Assembly: GCA_946479125.1 (NCBI GenBank)
Contig: CAMLET010000140.1
Span: 1-7,850 of the forward strand
Origin: an uncultured Flavobacteriales bacterium
Lineage (GTDB): Bacteria; Bacteroidota; Bacteroidia; Flavobacteriales; Crocinitomicaceae
DNA length: 7,850 bases
Direction: 5' to 3'
Shown here: positions 1-5,638 of the stretch, in pieces
Layout of the letters: each line of letters begins with the position of its first letter
How positions within the stretch are numbered: the first letter of the stretch is position 1
The notes under the pieces: model-generated
Told to the model about the DNA's origin: nothing
Database searches by the model: none
What the model saw: only the letters and a program-made list of their open reading frames with translations
Program-made: the position numbers and the translations under genes

Positions 1-258
1 ATTGGTTATACTTTTTACGGAAGAGAGAGTTGGGGAACAGGTGTGAATTCGAGTGTCAAAAAATTAATGCTGGAATATGCCTTCCAGAGTATTTCACTTG
101 TCCATTTCCATGTTGGGGCAATCAACAAACGTTCGCAAATCGCCGTTGAACGTTTAGGCGCTGTAAAAACCGGAGAAGAAAACATTGCATATTATGGCGA
201 AGCACCAAAGTTTAACTATTTGTATGAACTTACGCCTGAAAACTGGACAAGGAATTGA
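1..258 (+). CDS. GNAT-family N-acetyltransferase, C-terminal fragment (5' end outside window)
   Basis: The frame is open from base 1 and ends with TGA at 256-258, giving 85 residues; an internal GTG at 43 is not a credible start because the protein homology begins before it. The fragment opens with IGYTFYGRESWGTGVNSSVK, which matches the acetyl-CoA-binding motif A of RimJ/RimL-type (Acetyltransf_3) acetyltransferases, normally written as YW-G-x-G-x-x-x-E-A. It is followed by the typical helix (LMLEYAF) and the family hallmark N-x-R-S-x-x-x-x-E-R-L-G-A (INKRSQIAVERLGA). Such enzymes transfer acetyl from acetyl-CoA to an amine, often a protein N-terminus or a small molecule; the substrate cannot be told here. 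About the first half of a usual 170-190 aa protein is missing. It is the only + strand gene and converges on the OmpA-like gene. The family call is firm, the substrate unknown. Confidence 0.87.
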   Translation: MGYTFYGRESWGTGVNSSVKKLMLEYAFQSISLVHFHVGAINKRSQIAVERLGAVKTGEENIAYYGEAPKFNYLYELTPENWTRN

Positions 259-307
259 TAATTGAAAAAATGGTGACTGAGCGGAGTCGAAGTCCATTTT
301 CAATTAT
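258..307. terminator. Bidirectional terminator-like hairpin between convergent genes
   Basis: The 45-bp gap between the two convergent genes is almost entirely an inverted repeat. The left arm, 258-273 (ATAATTGAAAAAATGG), pairs with the right arm, 294-307 (CCATTTTCAATTAT), with two extra A's on the left. Inside, GACT (275-278) can pair with AGTC (291-294). Read on the minus strand, the GC-richer inner stem is followed by six T's (complement of 265-270); on the + strand it is followed by four T's (297-300). The arms overlap the stop codons of both genes. This fits a shared intrinsic terminator; it has not been tested here. Confidence 0.7.
275..294. repeat. Possible dispersed repeat with core CTTCGACTCCGCTCAG (minus strand)
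   Basis: The loop of the terminator hairpin reads, on the minus strand, GACTTCGACTCCGCTCAGTC. Sequences built around TTCGACT(C/T)CGCTCAG occur between genes in many Bacteroidota and some other genomes, from general recollection rather than any search. It is much more GC-rich than the flanks. Only one copy is present in this window, so the repeat nature cannot be shown from this sequence alone. Confidence 0.4.
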
Positions 308-1617
308 TCAAGTGTGATCTCCACTCTGCGGTTCTGAGCCCTTCCCGTATCCGTTGCATTATCGCTACGAGCGTTTTCAAAGTTTCGTCCGCTGTACTTT
401 AATCTGCTTACATCAATTCCTTGAGAAGTCAGAAATTCAATGATCTTTTTTGCCCGATCTTCAGATAACTTTTGGTTGTAATCTTTCGAACCAACATTGT
501 CGGTGTAACCCACAAGCGAGCATTTCTTTGTTTTGTTTTTACGCAGATAGTCAGCAAGGTCGATCAATGAATTCACTGATGTGATACTAAGCTCTGTTGA
601 ATTGAAATCGAAGTAAATATCCGTAATCCTGAATTCGTTGGCTTCTCTTTCTGCTATTTCTTCCGGTGTTTCAATAACGGTTGTGGCAGCAGCGTTCTCA
701 TTGTTGTAAAGTACGCTGTCAATGTTTGGTGGATTGAGCGCCACTTCTTCCAGCTTATCGTAGTACTTTCCAGTTGTATCAACCGTACTTGTGAATGATC
801 CTGCTTCGAGGAAAACACCTGAATCCAATTCCGCATCTGAAACATCACCAATGGCAATTTTCAAATGATACAATTGGTAAGGTTCCACATCGTGTTTTAC
901 ATTGAAAACAGTTGTTAGCCCGTCATATTCAACATTCTGACGCAGTCGAATCCAATCGCGTTTTCGCTTGCCGTCAAACAGTTTCGTTTTGGTAAATTCG
1001 TATGAATTATCGCGATAATATTGCTTGTTCTTGCCCAGATTAATGGTGTTCACCGAAATAGGAGTAGTGCTGCCAGGGACTAAAGCTAAATTGTCGAAAC
1101 CTTTGATTCCGGGTCCACTCAAAAAGAATCCAAACACATCATTGAAGCGCGTTCCCACATATTCGTTGTATTCTTCCGAGCCAAATACGTAGCTGAACTC
1201 TATGCTATTTTTTATGGGAACGAAATCAAACTCAATAATGGTAACGTCTTTCGATCTTCCTTTACTCAGTTTATTCAAATCCTTATCGCCCTTGCTGAAA
1301 AGTTTGTTAGATCGAATGGAATCGGGGACATAGTTTTCACTTGTTAGACCAACATTTTGATTGGGTTGAAAAATGATGTTTACAGAACCTGTAGAAAGCA
1401 CAATTCCTTTGGAAACACCAATAATGGTAGAATCGCATCTGAATTGACCCAAACTCCCAACCATTCCAATATGTGTGACATTCCCCACCTGAATTCCGGC
1501 ACCAAGCAGAACATTCTTCACATAGTACTCCGCATCCTGATTGGAATCAATTTTGTTTTGAGCCATAGAAGGTAAGCTCAAAAAGCCAACGAAAAGGATG
1601 AAGAAGAATTGTTTCAT
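304..1617 (-). CDS. Choice-of-anchor L domain / OmpA-family outer-membrane-associated protein
   Basis: 437 aa. A signal peptide covers residues 1-19 (cleavage likely at SMA|Q). Residues of about 30-275 form a choice-of-anchor L domain, recognised by GIVLSTG (71-77) and the hallmark FDFVP...SYVFGSEEYNEYVG...FNDVFGFFLSGPG (130-170). A low-complexity linker (about 285-328) leads to an OmpA C-terminal peptidoglycan-binding domain (about 331-437) with YFDFNS, GYTDNVG and L-S-x-x-R-A. D373 and R388 correspond to the Asp and Arg that bind the diaminopimelate peptide in studied OmpA domains. There is no N-terminal 8-strand barrel. The likely role is a periplasmic or surface protein tethered to peptidoglycan, with the first domain displayed; the ligand of that domain is unknown. 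The ATG start puts the signal peptide at the N-terminus. It lies 42 bp downstream of the 150-aa gene and is probably the last gene of the run, ending at the shared terminator. Confidence 0.9.
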   Translation of the reverse strand: MKQFFFILFVGFLSLPSMAQNKIDSNQDAEYYVKNVLLGAGIQVGNVTHIGMVGSLGQFRCDSTIIGVSKGIVLSTGSVNIIFQPNQNVGLTSENYVPDSIRSNKLFSKGDKDLNKLSKGRSKDVTIIEFDFVPIKNSIEFSYVFGSEEYNEYVGTRFNDVFGFFLSGPGIKGFDNLALVPGSTTPISVNTINLGKNKQYYRDNSYEFTKTKLFDGKRKRDWIRLRQNVEYDGLTTVFNVKHDVEPYQLYHLKIAIGDVSDAELDSGVFLEAGSFTSTVDTTGKYYDKLEEVALNPPNIDSVLYNNENAAATTVIETPEEIAEREANEFRITDIYFDFNSTELSITSVNSLIDLADYLRKNKTKKCSLVGYTDNVGSKDYNQKLSEDRAKKIIEFLTSQGIDVSRLKYSGRNFENARSDNATDTGRAQNRRVEITLE

Positions 1618-1623
1618 GCAGTT

Positions 1624-1667
1624 TACTTTAACTGATTTAGAGTAAAATGGTTACTATAGTTAAAGTA
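1624..1667. repeat. Inverted repeat (10-bp arms) just upstream of the OmpA-like gene
   Basis: TACTTTAACT at 1624-1633 and AGTTAAAGTA at 1658-1667 are perfect reverse complements separated by 24 bases. The right arm overlaps the stop codon of the 150-aa gene (1660-1662), and the left arm ends 7 bases before the ATG of the OmpA-like gene. A hairpin here could attenuate the transcript or mask the translation start region. The arms are AT-rich and the loop is long, so stability would be modest, and chance is possible. Confidence 0.35.
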
Positions 1668-2112
1668 CAATTGTCCCCAAGTCCAACTCAAAGTAAGGTG
1701 AAACGCCTTGATGTTTGATCAACCGTACTACAATTTTATCCCAGGGAATTTCTACTGTTTGCGAATCCCAGATGTCATTGTAGCTTAAAGTGATGACTTT
1801 AAGGGTAAACGTTTCATTTGCATTTTTGTAAGCTTTCAAAAGGGCTTCCGGACTTTTAAAAATAGAACCTAACATTGAACTGGTAGAATCCATAATCATA
1901 CCGTTCACCATTTCTCCTCTGAAAAAAGAAACCTTATCGTTTTTTTGGGAATACCCCTGAAGAAAAGATGTGGTTGGTAATTGCAATCCGCCAGCTGTTA
2001 AGGAATCTGAAGTGATTTTGCCAACAAAGCGCAAGTGATACTTTCCGCAAGATTGGGCGCTTACCGTTTGGAAAAGGATCAAACCAAAAAATAGAATAAA
2101 TAGGTGTTTCAT
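1660..2112 (-). CDS. Exported protein of unknown function (150 aa)
   Basis: I do not recognise a family. From the ATG at 2112 the protein is 150 aa with a clear signal peptide (MKHLFILFFGLILFQTVSAQ, cleavage likely after A19). The mature protein begins SCGKYHLRFVGKI, a pattern I associate with small secreted Bacteroidota proteins, and looks rich in beta strands, with a possible helix at about 88-99 (PEALLKAYKNAN). Start choice: the frame is open to 2160, but those 16 extra residues would overlap the preceding gene and push the hydrophobic core away from the N-terminus. A start at 2121 (MRFMKHL) is also possible; its ATG shares its first base with the preceding TAA (TAATG), a layout suited to translational coupling. 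Either way it is cotranslated or closely cotranscribed with the upstream lipoprotein gene, which suggests related envelope roles. Confidence 0.75.
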   Translation of the reverse strand: MKHLFILFFGLILFQTVSAQSCGKYHLRFVGKITSDSLTAGGLQLPTTSFLQGYSQKNDKVSFFRGEMVNGMIMDSTSSMLGSIFKSPEALLKAYKNANETFTLKVITLSYNDIWDSQTVEIPWDKIVVRLIKHQGVSPYFELDLGTIVL

Positions 2113-2120
2113 AAATCGCA

Positions 2121-2624
2121 TTATTTGGTTTTCGTCAACACAAAAAACACTCCGTCCCAACTGAAAATGATTCTATTGTCGTGCGTTAAAGCAATATCGT
2201 GTAAGGGATTTGAATCGCAGGCACTTTCGTAAATCTTAACGCTGGTTTTTGCAACTCCAAGATCTACCAGTGAAACGTTGTTGTAGTCGAAATACTTTTC
2301 AGCGGTTTCGGATTTAGGATTGTCCAGATTTAAGCACTTACAATTGTTTTCTCCTGTGAATACGTCTTTGTAGTTCTCAATTTCGTGAAAGTTGAAGTGA
2401 AATGCGTCGTCAATAACCAATTTCTTATTCAGCCATTGTTTTGCGCCTTCAGCGTCCATTGCCGCAACTTCCCCAAAAACGTAATGAGTGATTTTCCAAG
2501 TTCCTTTAATGTCAAAATCCTTGGGTTCTTCCTTTTGGACAATAACGGATTCGTTCTGCTTAACAACACGGTAGTTACATGAGGTAAATACTAAAGCGAA
2601 AACGAGTATACTGAGTAATTTCAT
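2121..2624 (-). CDS. Putative lipocalin-like lipoprotein (167 aa)
   Basis: 167 aa. A short hydrophobic N-terminus ends in FTSC with the cysteine at residue 16, which fits a type II (lipoprotein) signal; Phe at -3 is not the ideal lipobox residue but is tolerated in this phylum. The mature part has I-K-G-T-W-K-I at 39-45, the usual opening of lipocalin-like beta-barrel domains in Bacteroidota, and ends with strand-like NRIIFSWDGVFFVLTK (150-165), the typical closing strands. The total length suits a single small barrel. Three further cysteines (95, 97, 136) could form disulfides. It would sit in the outer membrane or periplasmic face; the ligand is unknown. The gene starts 14 bp after the 147-aa gene and touches the next gene at its stop, so it is probably in the same transcript. 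The lipocalin assignment is tentative; the lipoprotein call is firmer. Confidence 0.75.
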   Translation of the reverse strand: MKLLSILVFALVFTSCNYRVVKQNESVIVQKEEPKDFDIKGTWKITHYVFGEVAAMDAEGAKQWLNKKLVIDDAFHFNFHEIENYKDVFTGENNCKCLNLDNPKSETAEKYFDYNNVSLVDLGVAKTSVKIYESACDSNPLHDIALTHDNRIIFSWDGVFFVLTKTK

Positions 2625-2638
2625 TTGAATAGATTATA

Positions 2639-3082
2639 CTACAATGTCTGCAATTTTTGTTGAATCCGCTCAATGATTTCTGATATTTCTTGTTGATGAT
2701 CTTCTTCTAAGCTGAGTTGAAGCTGAGTTAAGACCGATTCCAGCAAATACTCTGCAGAATACTCTTGTTGTATTAGGTAATTGGAAAGTGAATCAACAGT
2801 CCACTCAGGTTCTCTTTTTTGCAATTCGTTTTTGTCAATTATATAATAATCGTTTCCAATGGAAGTGCACACAAAATACAAATGACTTTCAAAAACAGTA
2901 GAGTTGTGCAACGGATTTGCATAAATTTCAAGTAAATCGCCGGTTATACCTACAGATTCAAAAAAATCAATGTAGTTTTTATGAACCTTAAAGAAAAAAC
3001 TGTTTTCTTGAAAATCCGGAGTATATAATTGTCTTTCAAACGGCATTTCCGTGCAATACTCAAAGAGCGGAATTGTTTTCAT
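2639..3082 (-). CDS. Hypothetical cytoplasmic protein, acidic, helical C-terminus (147 aa)
   Basis: I do not recognise a family. The 147-aa product has no signal peptide or membrane segment, unlike all its minus-strand neighbours apart from the response regulator, so it is probably cytoplasmic. The first 100 residues look mixed alpha/beta, with aromatic-rich strands (NSFFFKVHKNYIDFF, 27-41; SHLYFVCTS, 66-74; NDYYIID, 77-83). Residues of about 108-147 look like one or two amphipathic helices rich in E, Q and L, which could form a coiled coil. The segment GNDYYIIDK...DSLSNYL faintly recalls SUKH/SMI1-type immunity-like proteins, but the key pattern is not there and I do not claim it. The ATG at 3082 is the first in frame; a purine-rich GGGGAG lies about 12 bases upstream. 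It follows the T9SS protein gene by 31 bp and precedes the lipoprotein gene by 14 bp. Confidence 0.7.
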   Translation of the reverse strand: MKTIPLFEYCTEMPFERQLYTPDFQENSFFFKVHKNYIDFFESVGITGDLLEIYANPLHNSTVFESHLYFVCTSIGNDYYIIDKNELQKREPEWTVDSLSNYLIQQEYSAEYLLESVLTQLQLSLEEDHQQEISEIIERIQQKLQTL

Positions 3083-3113
3083 ATCGATTTATTTCTCCCC
3101 AACTTTTTAAACG

Positions 3114-4379
3114 CTACTCCTTCACAAATTTTGAATTCACAATACCTTCTTCAGTGTAAACTGTAAGGGTGTATATTCTTGCAGCCAATTCTGAAATATC
3201 AATTTTGGTTTCAGTTGAGATCATCACCAATTTTCCGTATTGATCGTAGATGTCGACATGTTCAATAGTCATATCTGAGCTTGCTGAAATGTTCAGAACA
3301 TTCGTTACCGGATTCGGATAAACTGCAATTCCTGTTTCGTTCAATTCAAGACCTAAAGCAGTTTCACTTTTTAGTAAAGTACTGTCTGCTGCAACGGCGT
3401 AAGCACAGTGGTTGTCAATTACCTGAATGGAAAGAATGTTAGAAGTTATTCCGGAATTTTCGGTTATCCAGCTTGCTCCGCCGTTTGTAGTTCTATAAAT
3501 CTCGCCATTATTACAACCCAAGTATCCGTTTAGGTTGTTCCGAAATCCTATACTATTGATAGTAGATGAGGTTGGACTTGTGATACTCGACCAGTTCAAT
3601 CCGCCATCCGTAGATTTGTATAAACCACCATTTACAGTTGATGCATAACCAGTTGTTTCATCTGGGAATTCAATTGATGTAAATTGATTTGTTGCATCTG
3701 TCAGTATAATATTCCAGTTGGCACCAAAGTCTGAAGTTCTTAAAACATAGTTCAAATTCGAATCACCACTAAGCGCAATGAATCCGATACTGTCGTTCGG
3801 AAATTCTATGTTACATCTTGCGCCATCAGATGAATGCAGATAAATCAAAGCAGTGTTAAATTTTAAAGTATCCCATTGGGCAGTTTGAGTGATTTGATTA
3901 TTACTAATTCTATAAACTCGTGTATCGTTTATATAATAATTTGTATTGAAGTATGCGCTCGAATCAGATGACATAAACACATTCATAGGAAAGAAAAGTA
4001 TTGCATTAGACCCCATAAAAGATGTCCAATTTTGTGCATAATCAGTAGTACGTGCATAACCATTGAAGCCTTGGTCGCTGAAACCACGAATTCCCGTAGA
4101 CATAGATCGAAAATAGATTAACCTAGCCATGCAACATCCCTCAGTCTGTCCAACAAATTGTTCTCGAATATCGGTTGTAAGCCAGTCATTTTGGGTTGCA
4201 ATAATTTTATATGCATATGGTGAATGAGGTGTACCCGGAAATAGTTTAGTATTCTTAGAATCATAACCTATTCCGTTGCCAACCATCTGAAGGTGGGTAG
4301 TATGTTGTCCCAAATTTTGCCATTGTGCAAAAGAATTCAAGGATGAAAAAAGAAAGAGAAGTAAGAAAATGTTCTTCAT
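3114..4379 (-). CDS. T9SS-sorted secreted protein with Ycf48/BNR-like beta-propeller repeats
   Basis: 421 aa. The signal peptide is at 1-18 (SFA|Q). The body carries repeated strand-turn units ending in an aromatic: YARTTDYAQNW (108-118), VLRTSDFGANW (212-222), LYKSTDGGLNW (253-263) and IYRTTNGGASW (294-304). The last three Trp residues are exactly 41 residues apart, as expected for consecutive blades of a Ycf48/BNR (sialidase Asp-box-like) propeller. None of the units proves sialidase activity; such repeats are usually structural. Residues of about 350-421 are a type A T9SS C-terminal sorting domain: VYPNPVTNVLNI, then YDQYGKLV, ending in F-V-K-E. The protein should therefore cross the outer membrane by the type IX system and be released or anchored on the surface after the domain is cleaved. 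The double cysteine C82-C83 is unusual. No enzymatic motif was seen, so its target is unknown. Confidence 0.88.
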   Translation of the reverse strand: MKNIFLLLFLFSSLNSFAQWQNLGQHTTHLQMVGNGIGYDSKNTKLFPGTPHSPYAYKIIATQNDWLTTDIREQFVGQTEGCCMARLIYFRSMSTGIRGFSDQGFNGYARTTDYAQNWTSFMGSNAILFFPMNVFMSSDSSAYFNTNYYINDTRVYRISNNQITQTAQWDTLKFNTALIYLHSSDGARCNIEFPNDSIGFIALSGDSNLNYVLRTSDFGANWNIILTDATNQFTSIEFPDETTGYASTVNGGLYKSTDGGLNWSSITSPTSSTINSIGFRNNLNGYLGCNNGEIYRTTNGGASWITENSGITSNILSIQVIDNHCAYAVAADSTLLKSETALGLELNETGIAVYPNPVTNVLNISASSDMTIEHVDIYDQYGKLVMISTETKIDISELAARIYTLTVYTEEGIVNSKFVKE

Positions 4380-4417
4380 GATTTTAGGTTTGATGATTTT
4401 TCTTCAGCTTGATGCGA

Positions 4418-4439
4418 AGTTACGCTATTGGTTGTAACT
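4418..4439. other. Small hairpin at the end of the 355-aa gene
   Basis: AGTTAC (4418-4423) and GTAACT (4434-4439) are perfect reverse complements around a 10-base loop, and they flank the TAG stop of the 355-aa gene (4425-4427). There is no T-run after it on the minus strand, so an intrinsic terminator is not supported. At most it may stabilise a 3' end or cause a mild transcription pause before the T9SS protein gene, 45 bp away. Confidence 0.25.
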
Positions 4440-5492
4440 ATAAAAGCACTCTTCCAGCACAAATCCTGGTGAATCTCCCTTTGGAGCCGATCTAACTTTT
4501 CGAATTCTGCGTCCATCACTGTCGTAATAGAAATCAACACGTTCTATTATAAGTTTCGTTGTTTGTCTTTCGCTGGCAATAGCATTTTCCATGTATATGT
4601 CCTCACGGATTAAGCGGTTTTGTGCATCATAAATGTAAAGTGTTACTTTAATCGTATGGTCGTTATAATAGTGTCGAATCATCTTTGAAACCCTTCCCAA
4701 GCTGTCTTTTTCCAGATCGTAATCGGTAGTATAATTCACCATGGTTTCTGAAATAGGAGGAACTTGTGTGAATTCTTCCGGTAAAACTGCATGTTTATTA
4801 TTCCGTTTAGCTTCCGGATTTGTTTCATTGTAATAGGTGCAGTCGCACATTGCATTTTCTTTCTTTGTAAAGCTTGACTTCAACTTGATATTGAAAGCTC
4901 CACCCAAACCACAGGACATCATGCTTATTGAAAAATCGCCATCCTTTAAATCCGTTACATCAAAAAAAGGTGGACATTCTGCTGCCTTAACGCTCTTTTC
5001 CTGCACGAGTAACGCACTGGAATGTCGCAAATAAACAGTTGAAAAAGTTCCACCGCACGGCATAATGATGAAAGCAGGCTGACCTGCGAAATCTCTCGTA
5101 AATACCTGGTCTTCACAAAGTCCTTGTCCTGTTTCACAACCTTCCATAAAATCATGGTAGACAACAAATAGCTTTACTTTTTCCGCATTATTTTTTGCAT
5201 CGTATTCCGGAAAGTTGAAGCTTGGTATATCACTATCGTTGTGACGAATTACCGTTAAAAGAACAGTGTCTTTAACATTGTTTAGCCCTAGCCCGGAAGT
5301 GGAAGCTACCGTAATCTGACCTTTGGCTACATGACCTTCAATTTCATACAAAACAGTATAATTTCCGTAGGTATAATTGTCTCCGAACCAGAATGAGTTA
5401 TATCTAGCGATGAGTTTTAAGGTGTCAGTATCTTGCTGACCAAACGAAAGTGTTGAGATGATCAATGAAAATAAAAGGAAGAGGTTTTTCAT
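4425..5492 (-). CDS. Exported cysteine-rich protein with YD-repeat-like C-terminal tail (355 aa)
   Basis: No family is recognised for the main part. The signal peptide is at 1-18 (LSFG|Q). Residues 20-235 form a probable beta-rich extracytoplasmic domain with seven cysteines (119, 126, 146, 173, 194, 216, 218), an even mix that suggests disulfides; C349 is the eighth. The C-terminal third has strand repeats with a D-x-x-G/N-R turn: YDLEKDSLGRVSKM (258-271), YDAQNRLIREDIY (288-300) and YYDSDGRRIRKV (322-333). These resemble YD/RHS-type repeats, which are common in short form in Bacteroidota secreted proteins. No T9SS sorting domain or lipobox is present, so it is likely periplasmic or attached in another way. 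The ATG start at 5492 gives the signal peptide directly. It precedes the T9SS protein gene by 45 bp on the same strand, so cotranscription is plausible. No toxin domain follows the repeats. Confidence 0.78.
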   Translation of the reverse strand: MKNLFLLFSLIISTLSFGQQDTDTLKLIARYNSFWFGDNYTYGNYTVLYEIEGHVAKGQITVASTSGLGLNNVKDTVLLTVIRHNDSDIPSFNFPEYDAKNNAEKVKLFVVYHDFMEGCETGQGLCEDQVFTRDFAGQPAFIIMPCGGTFSTVYLRHSSALLVQEKSVKAAECPPFFDVTDLKDGDFSISMMSCGLGGAFNIKLKSSFTKKENAMCDCTYYNETNPEAKRNNKHAVLPEEFTQVPPISETMVNYTTDYDLEKDSLGRVSKMIRHYYNDHTIKVTLYIYDAQNRLIREDIYMENAIASERQTTKLIIERVDFYYDSDGRRIRKVRSAPKGDSPGFVLEECFYSYNQ

Positions 5493-5550
5493 ATCAGTCG
5501 TAAATCAGGACGTTCATACATCCTTCCATATGATTTGTTCAGTTTACTAA

Positions 5551-5566
5551 AGTTAACATGTTTACT
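5551..5566. promoter_or_regulatory. Imperfect 16-bp palindrome upstream of the 355-aa gene
   Basis: AGTTAACATGTTTACT is a near-perfect dyad (7 of 8 base pairs match) centred 66 bp upstream of the ATG at 5492. It overlaps a TAACTTTA on the coding strand (complement of 5548-5555), one mismatch from the Bacteroidota -7 element TAnnTTTG, but I see no convincing -33 TTG at the right distance. It could be an operator-promoter overlap. Dyads of this quality are expected a few times by chance in a window this long. Confidence 0.25.
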
Positions 5567-5611
5567 CAAGATGTTGAAAAGGGGAGAATGTAAACAAGAA
5601 GAACGAGTCCA

Positions 5612-5635
5612 TCTTAATGCTCTTAATCTCTTAAT
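5612..5635. repeat. Triple TCTTAAT tandem repeat after the 449-aa gene
   Basis: TCTTAAT occurs at 5612-5618, 5621-5627 and 5629-5635, spaced 9 and 8 bases apart, in the first bases after the stop of the 449-aa gene and at the far end of the 146-bp gap before the 355-aa gene. On the coding strand this reads as three ATTAAGA units. The meaning is unknown; slippage-derived repeats or a clustered binding site are both possible. Confidence 0.4.
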
Positions 5636-5638
5636 GGT

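Noticed and set aside
654..857. A 67-codon frame inside the OmpA-like gene on the same strand, plus other short frames inside the genes.
   Set aside because: It lies wholly within a confidently assigned gene in another frame and has no domain features.
2639..3082. The idea that the 147-aa protein is a SUKH/SMI1-type immunity protein.
   Set aside because: Only a vague resemblance near residues 76-103; no toxin gene lies next to it and the family's conserved Trp/Gly pattern is not evident.
4425..5492. The idea that the YD-like tail marks an RHS polymorphic toxin.
   Set aside because: Only three short units are present, the protein is far too small, and no C-terminal toxin domain or adjacent immunity gene is seen.
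1619..5548. A shared 9-mer, CAGTTTACT, at 1619-1627 and 5540-5548, both upstream of minus-strand genes.
   Set aside because: Many 9-bp matches are expected by chance in a window of this size, and the distances to the starts differ greatly (2 versus about 48 bases).
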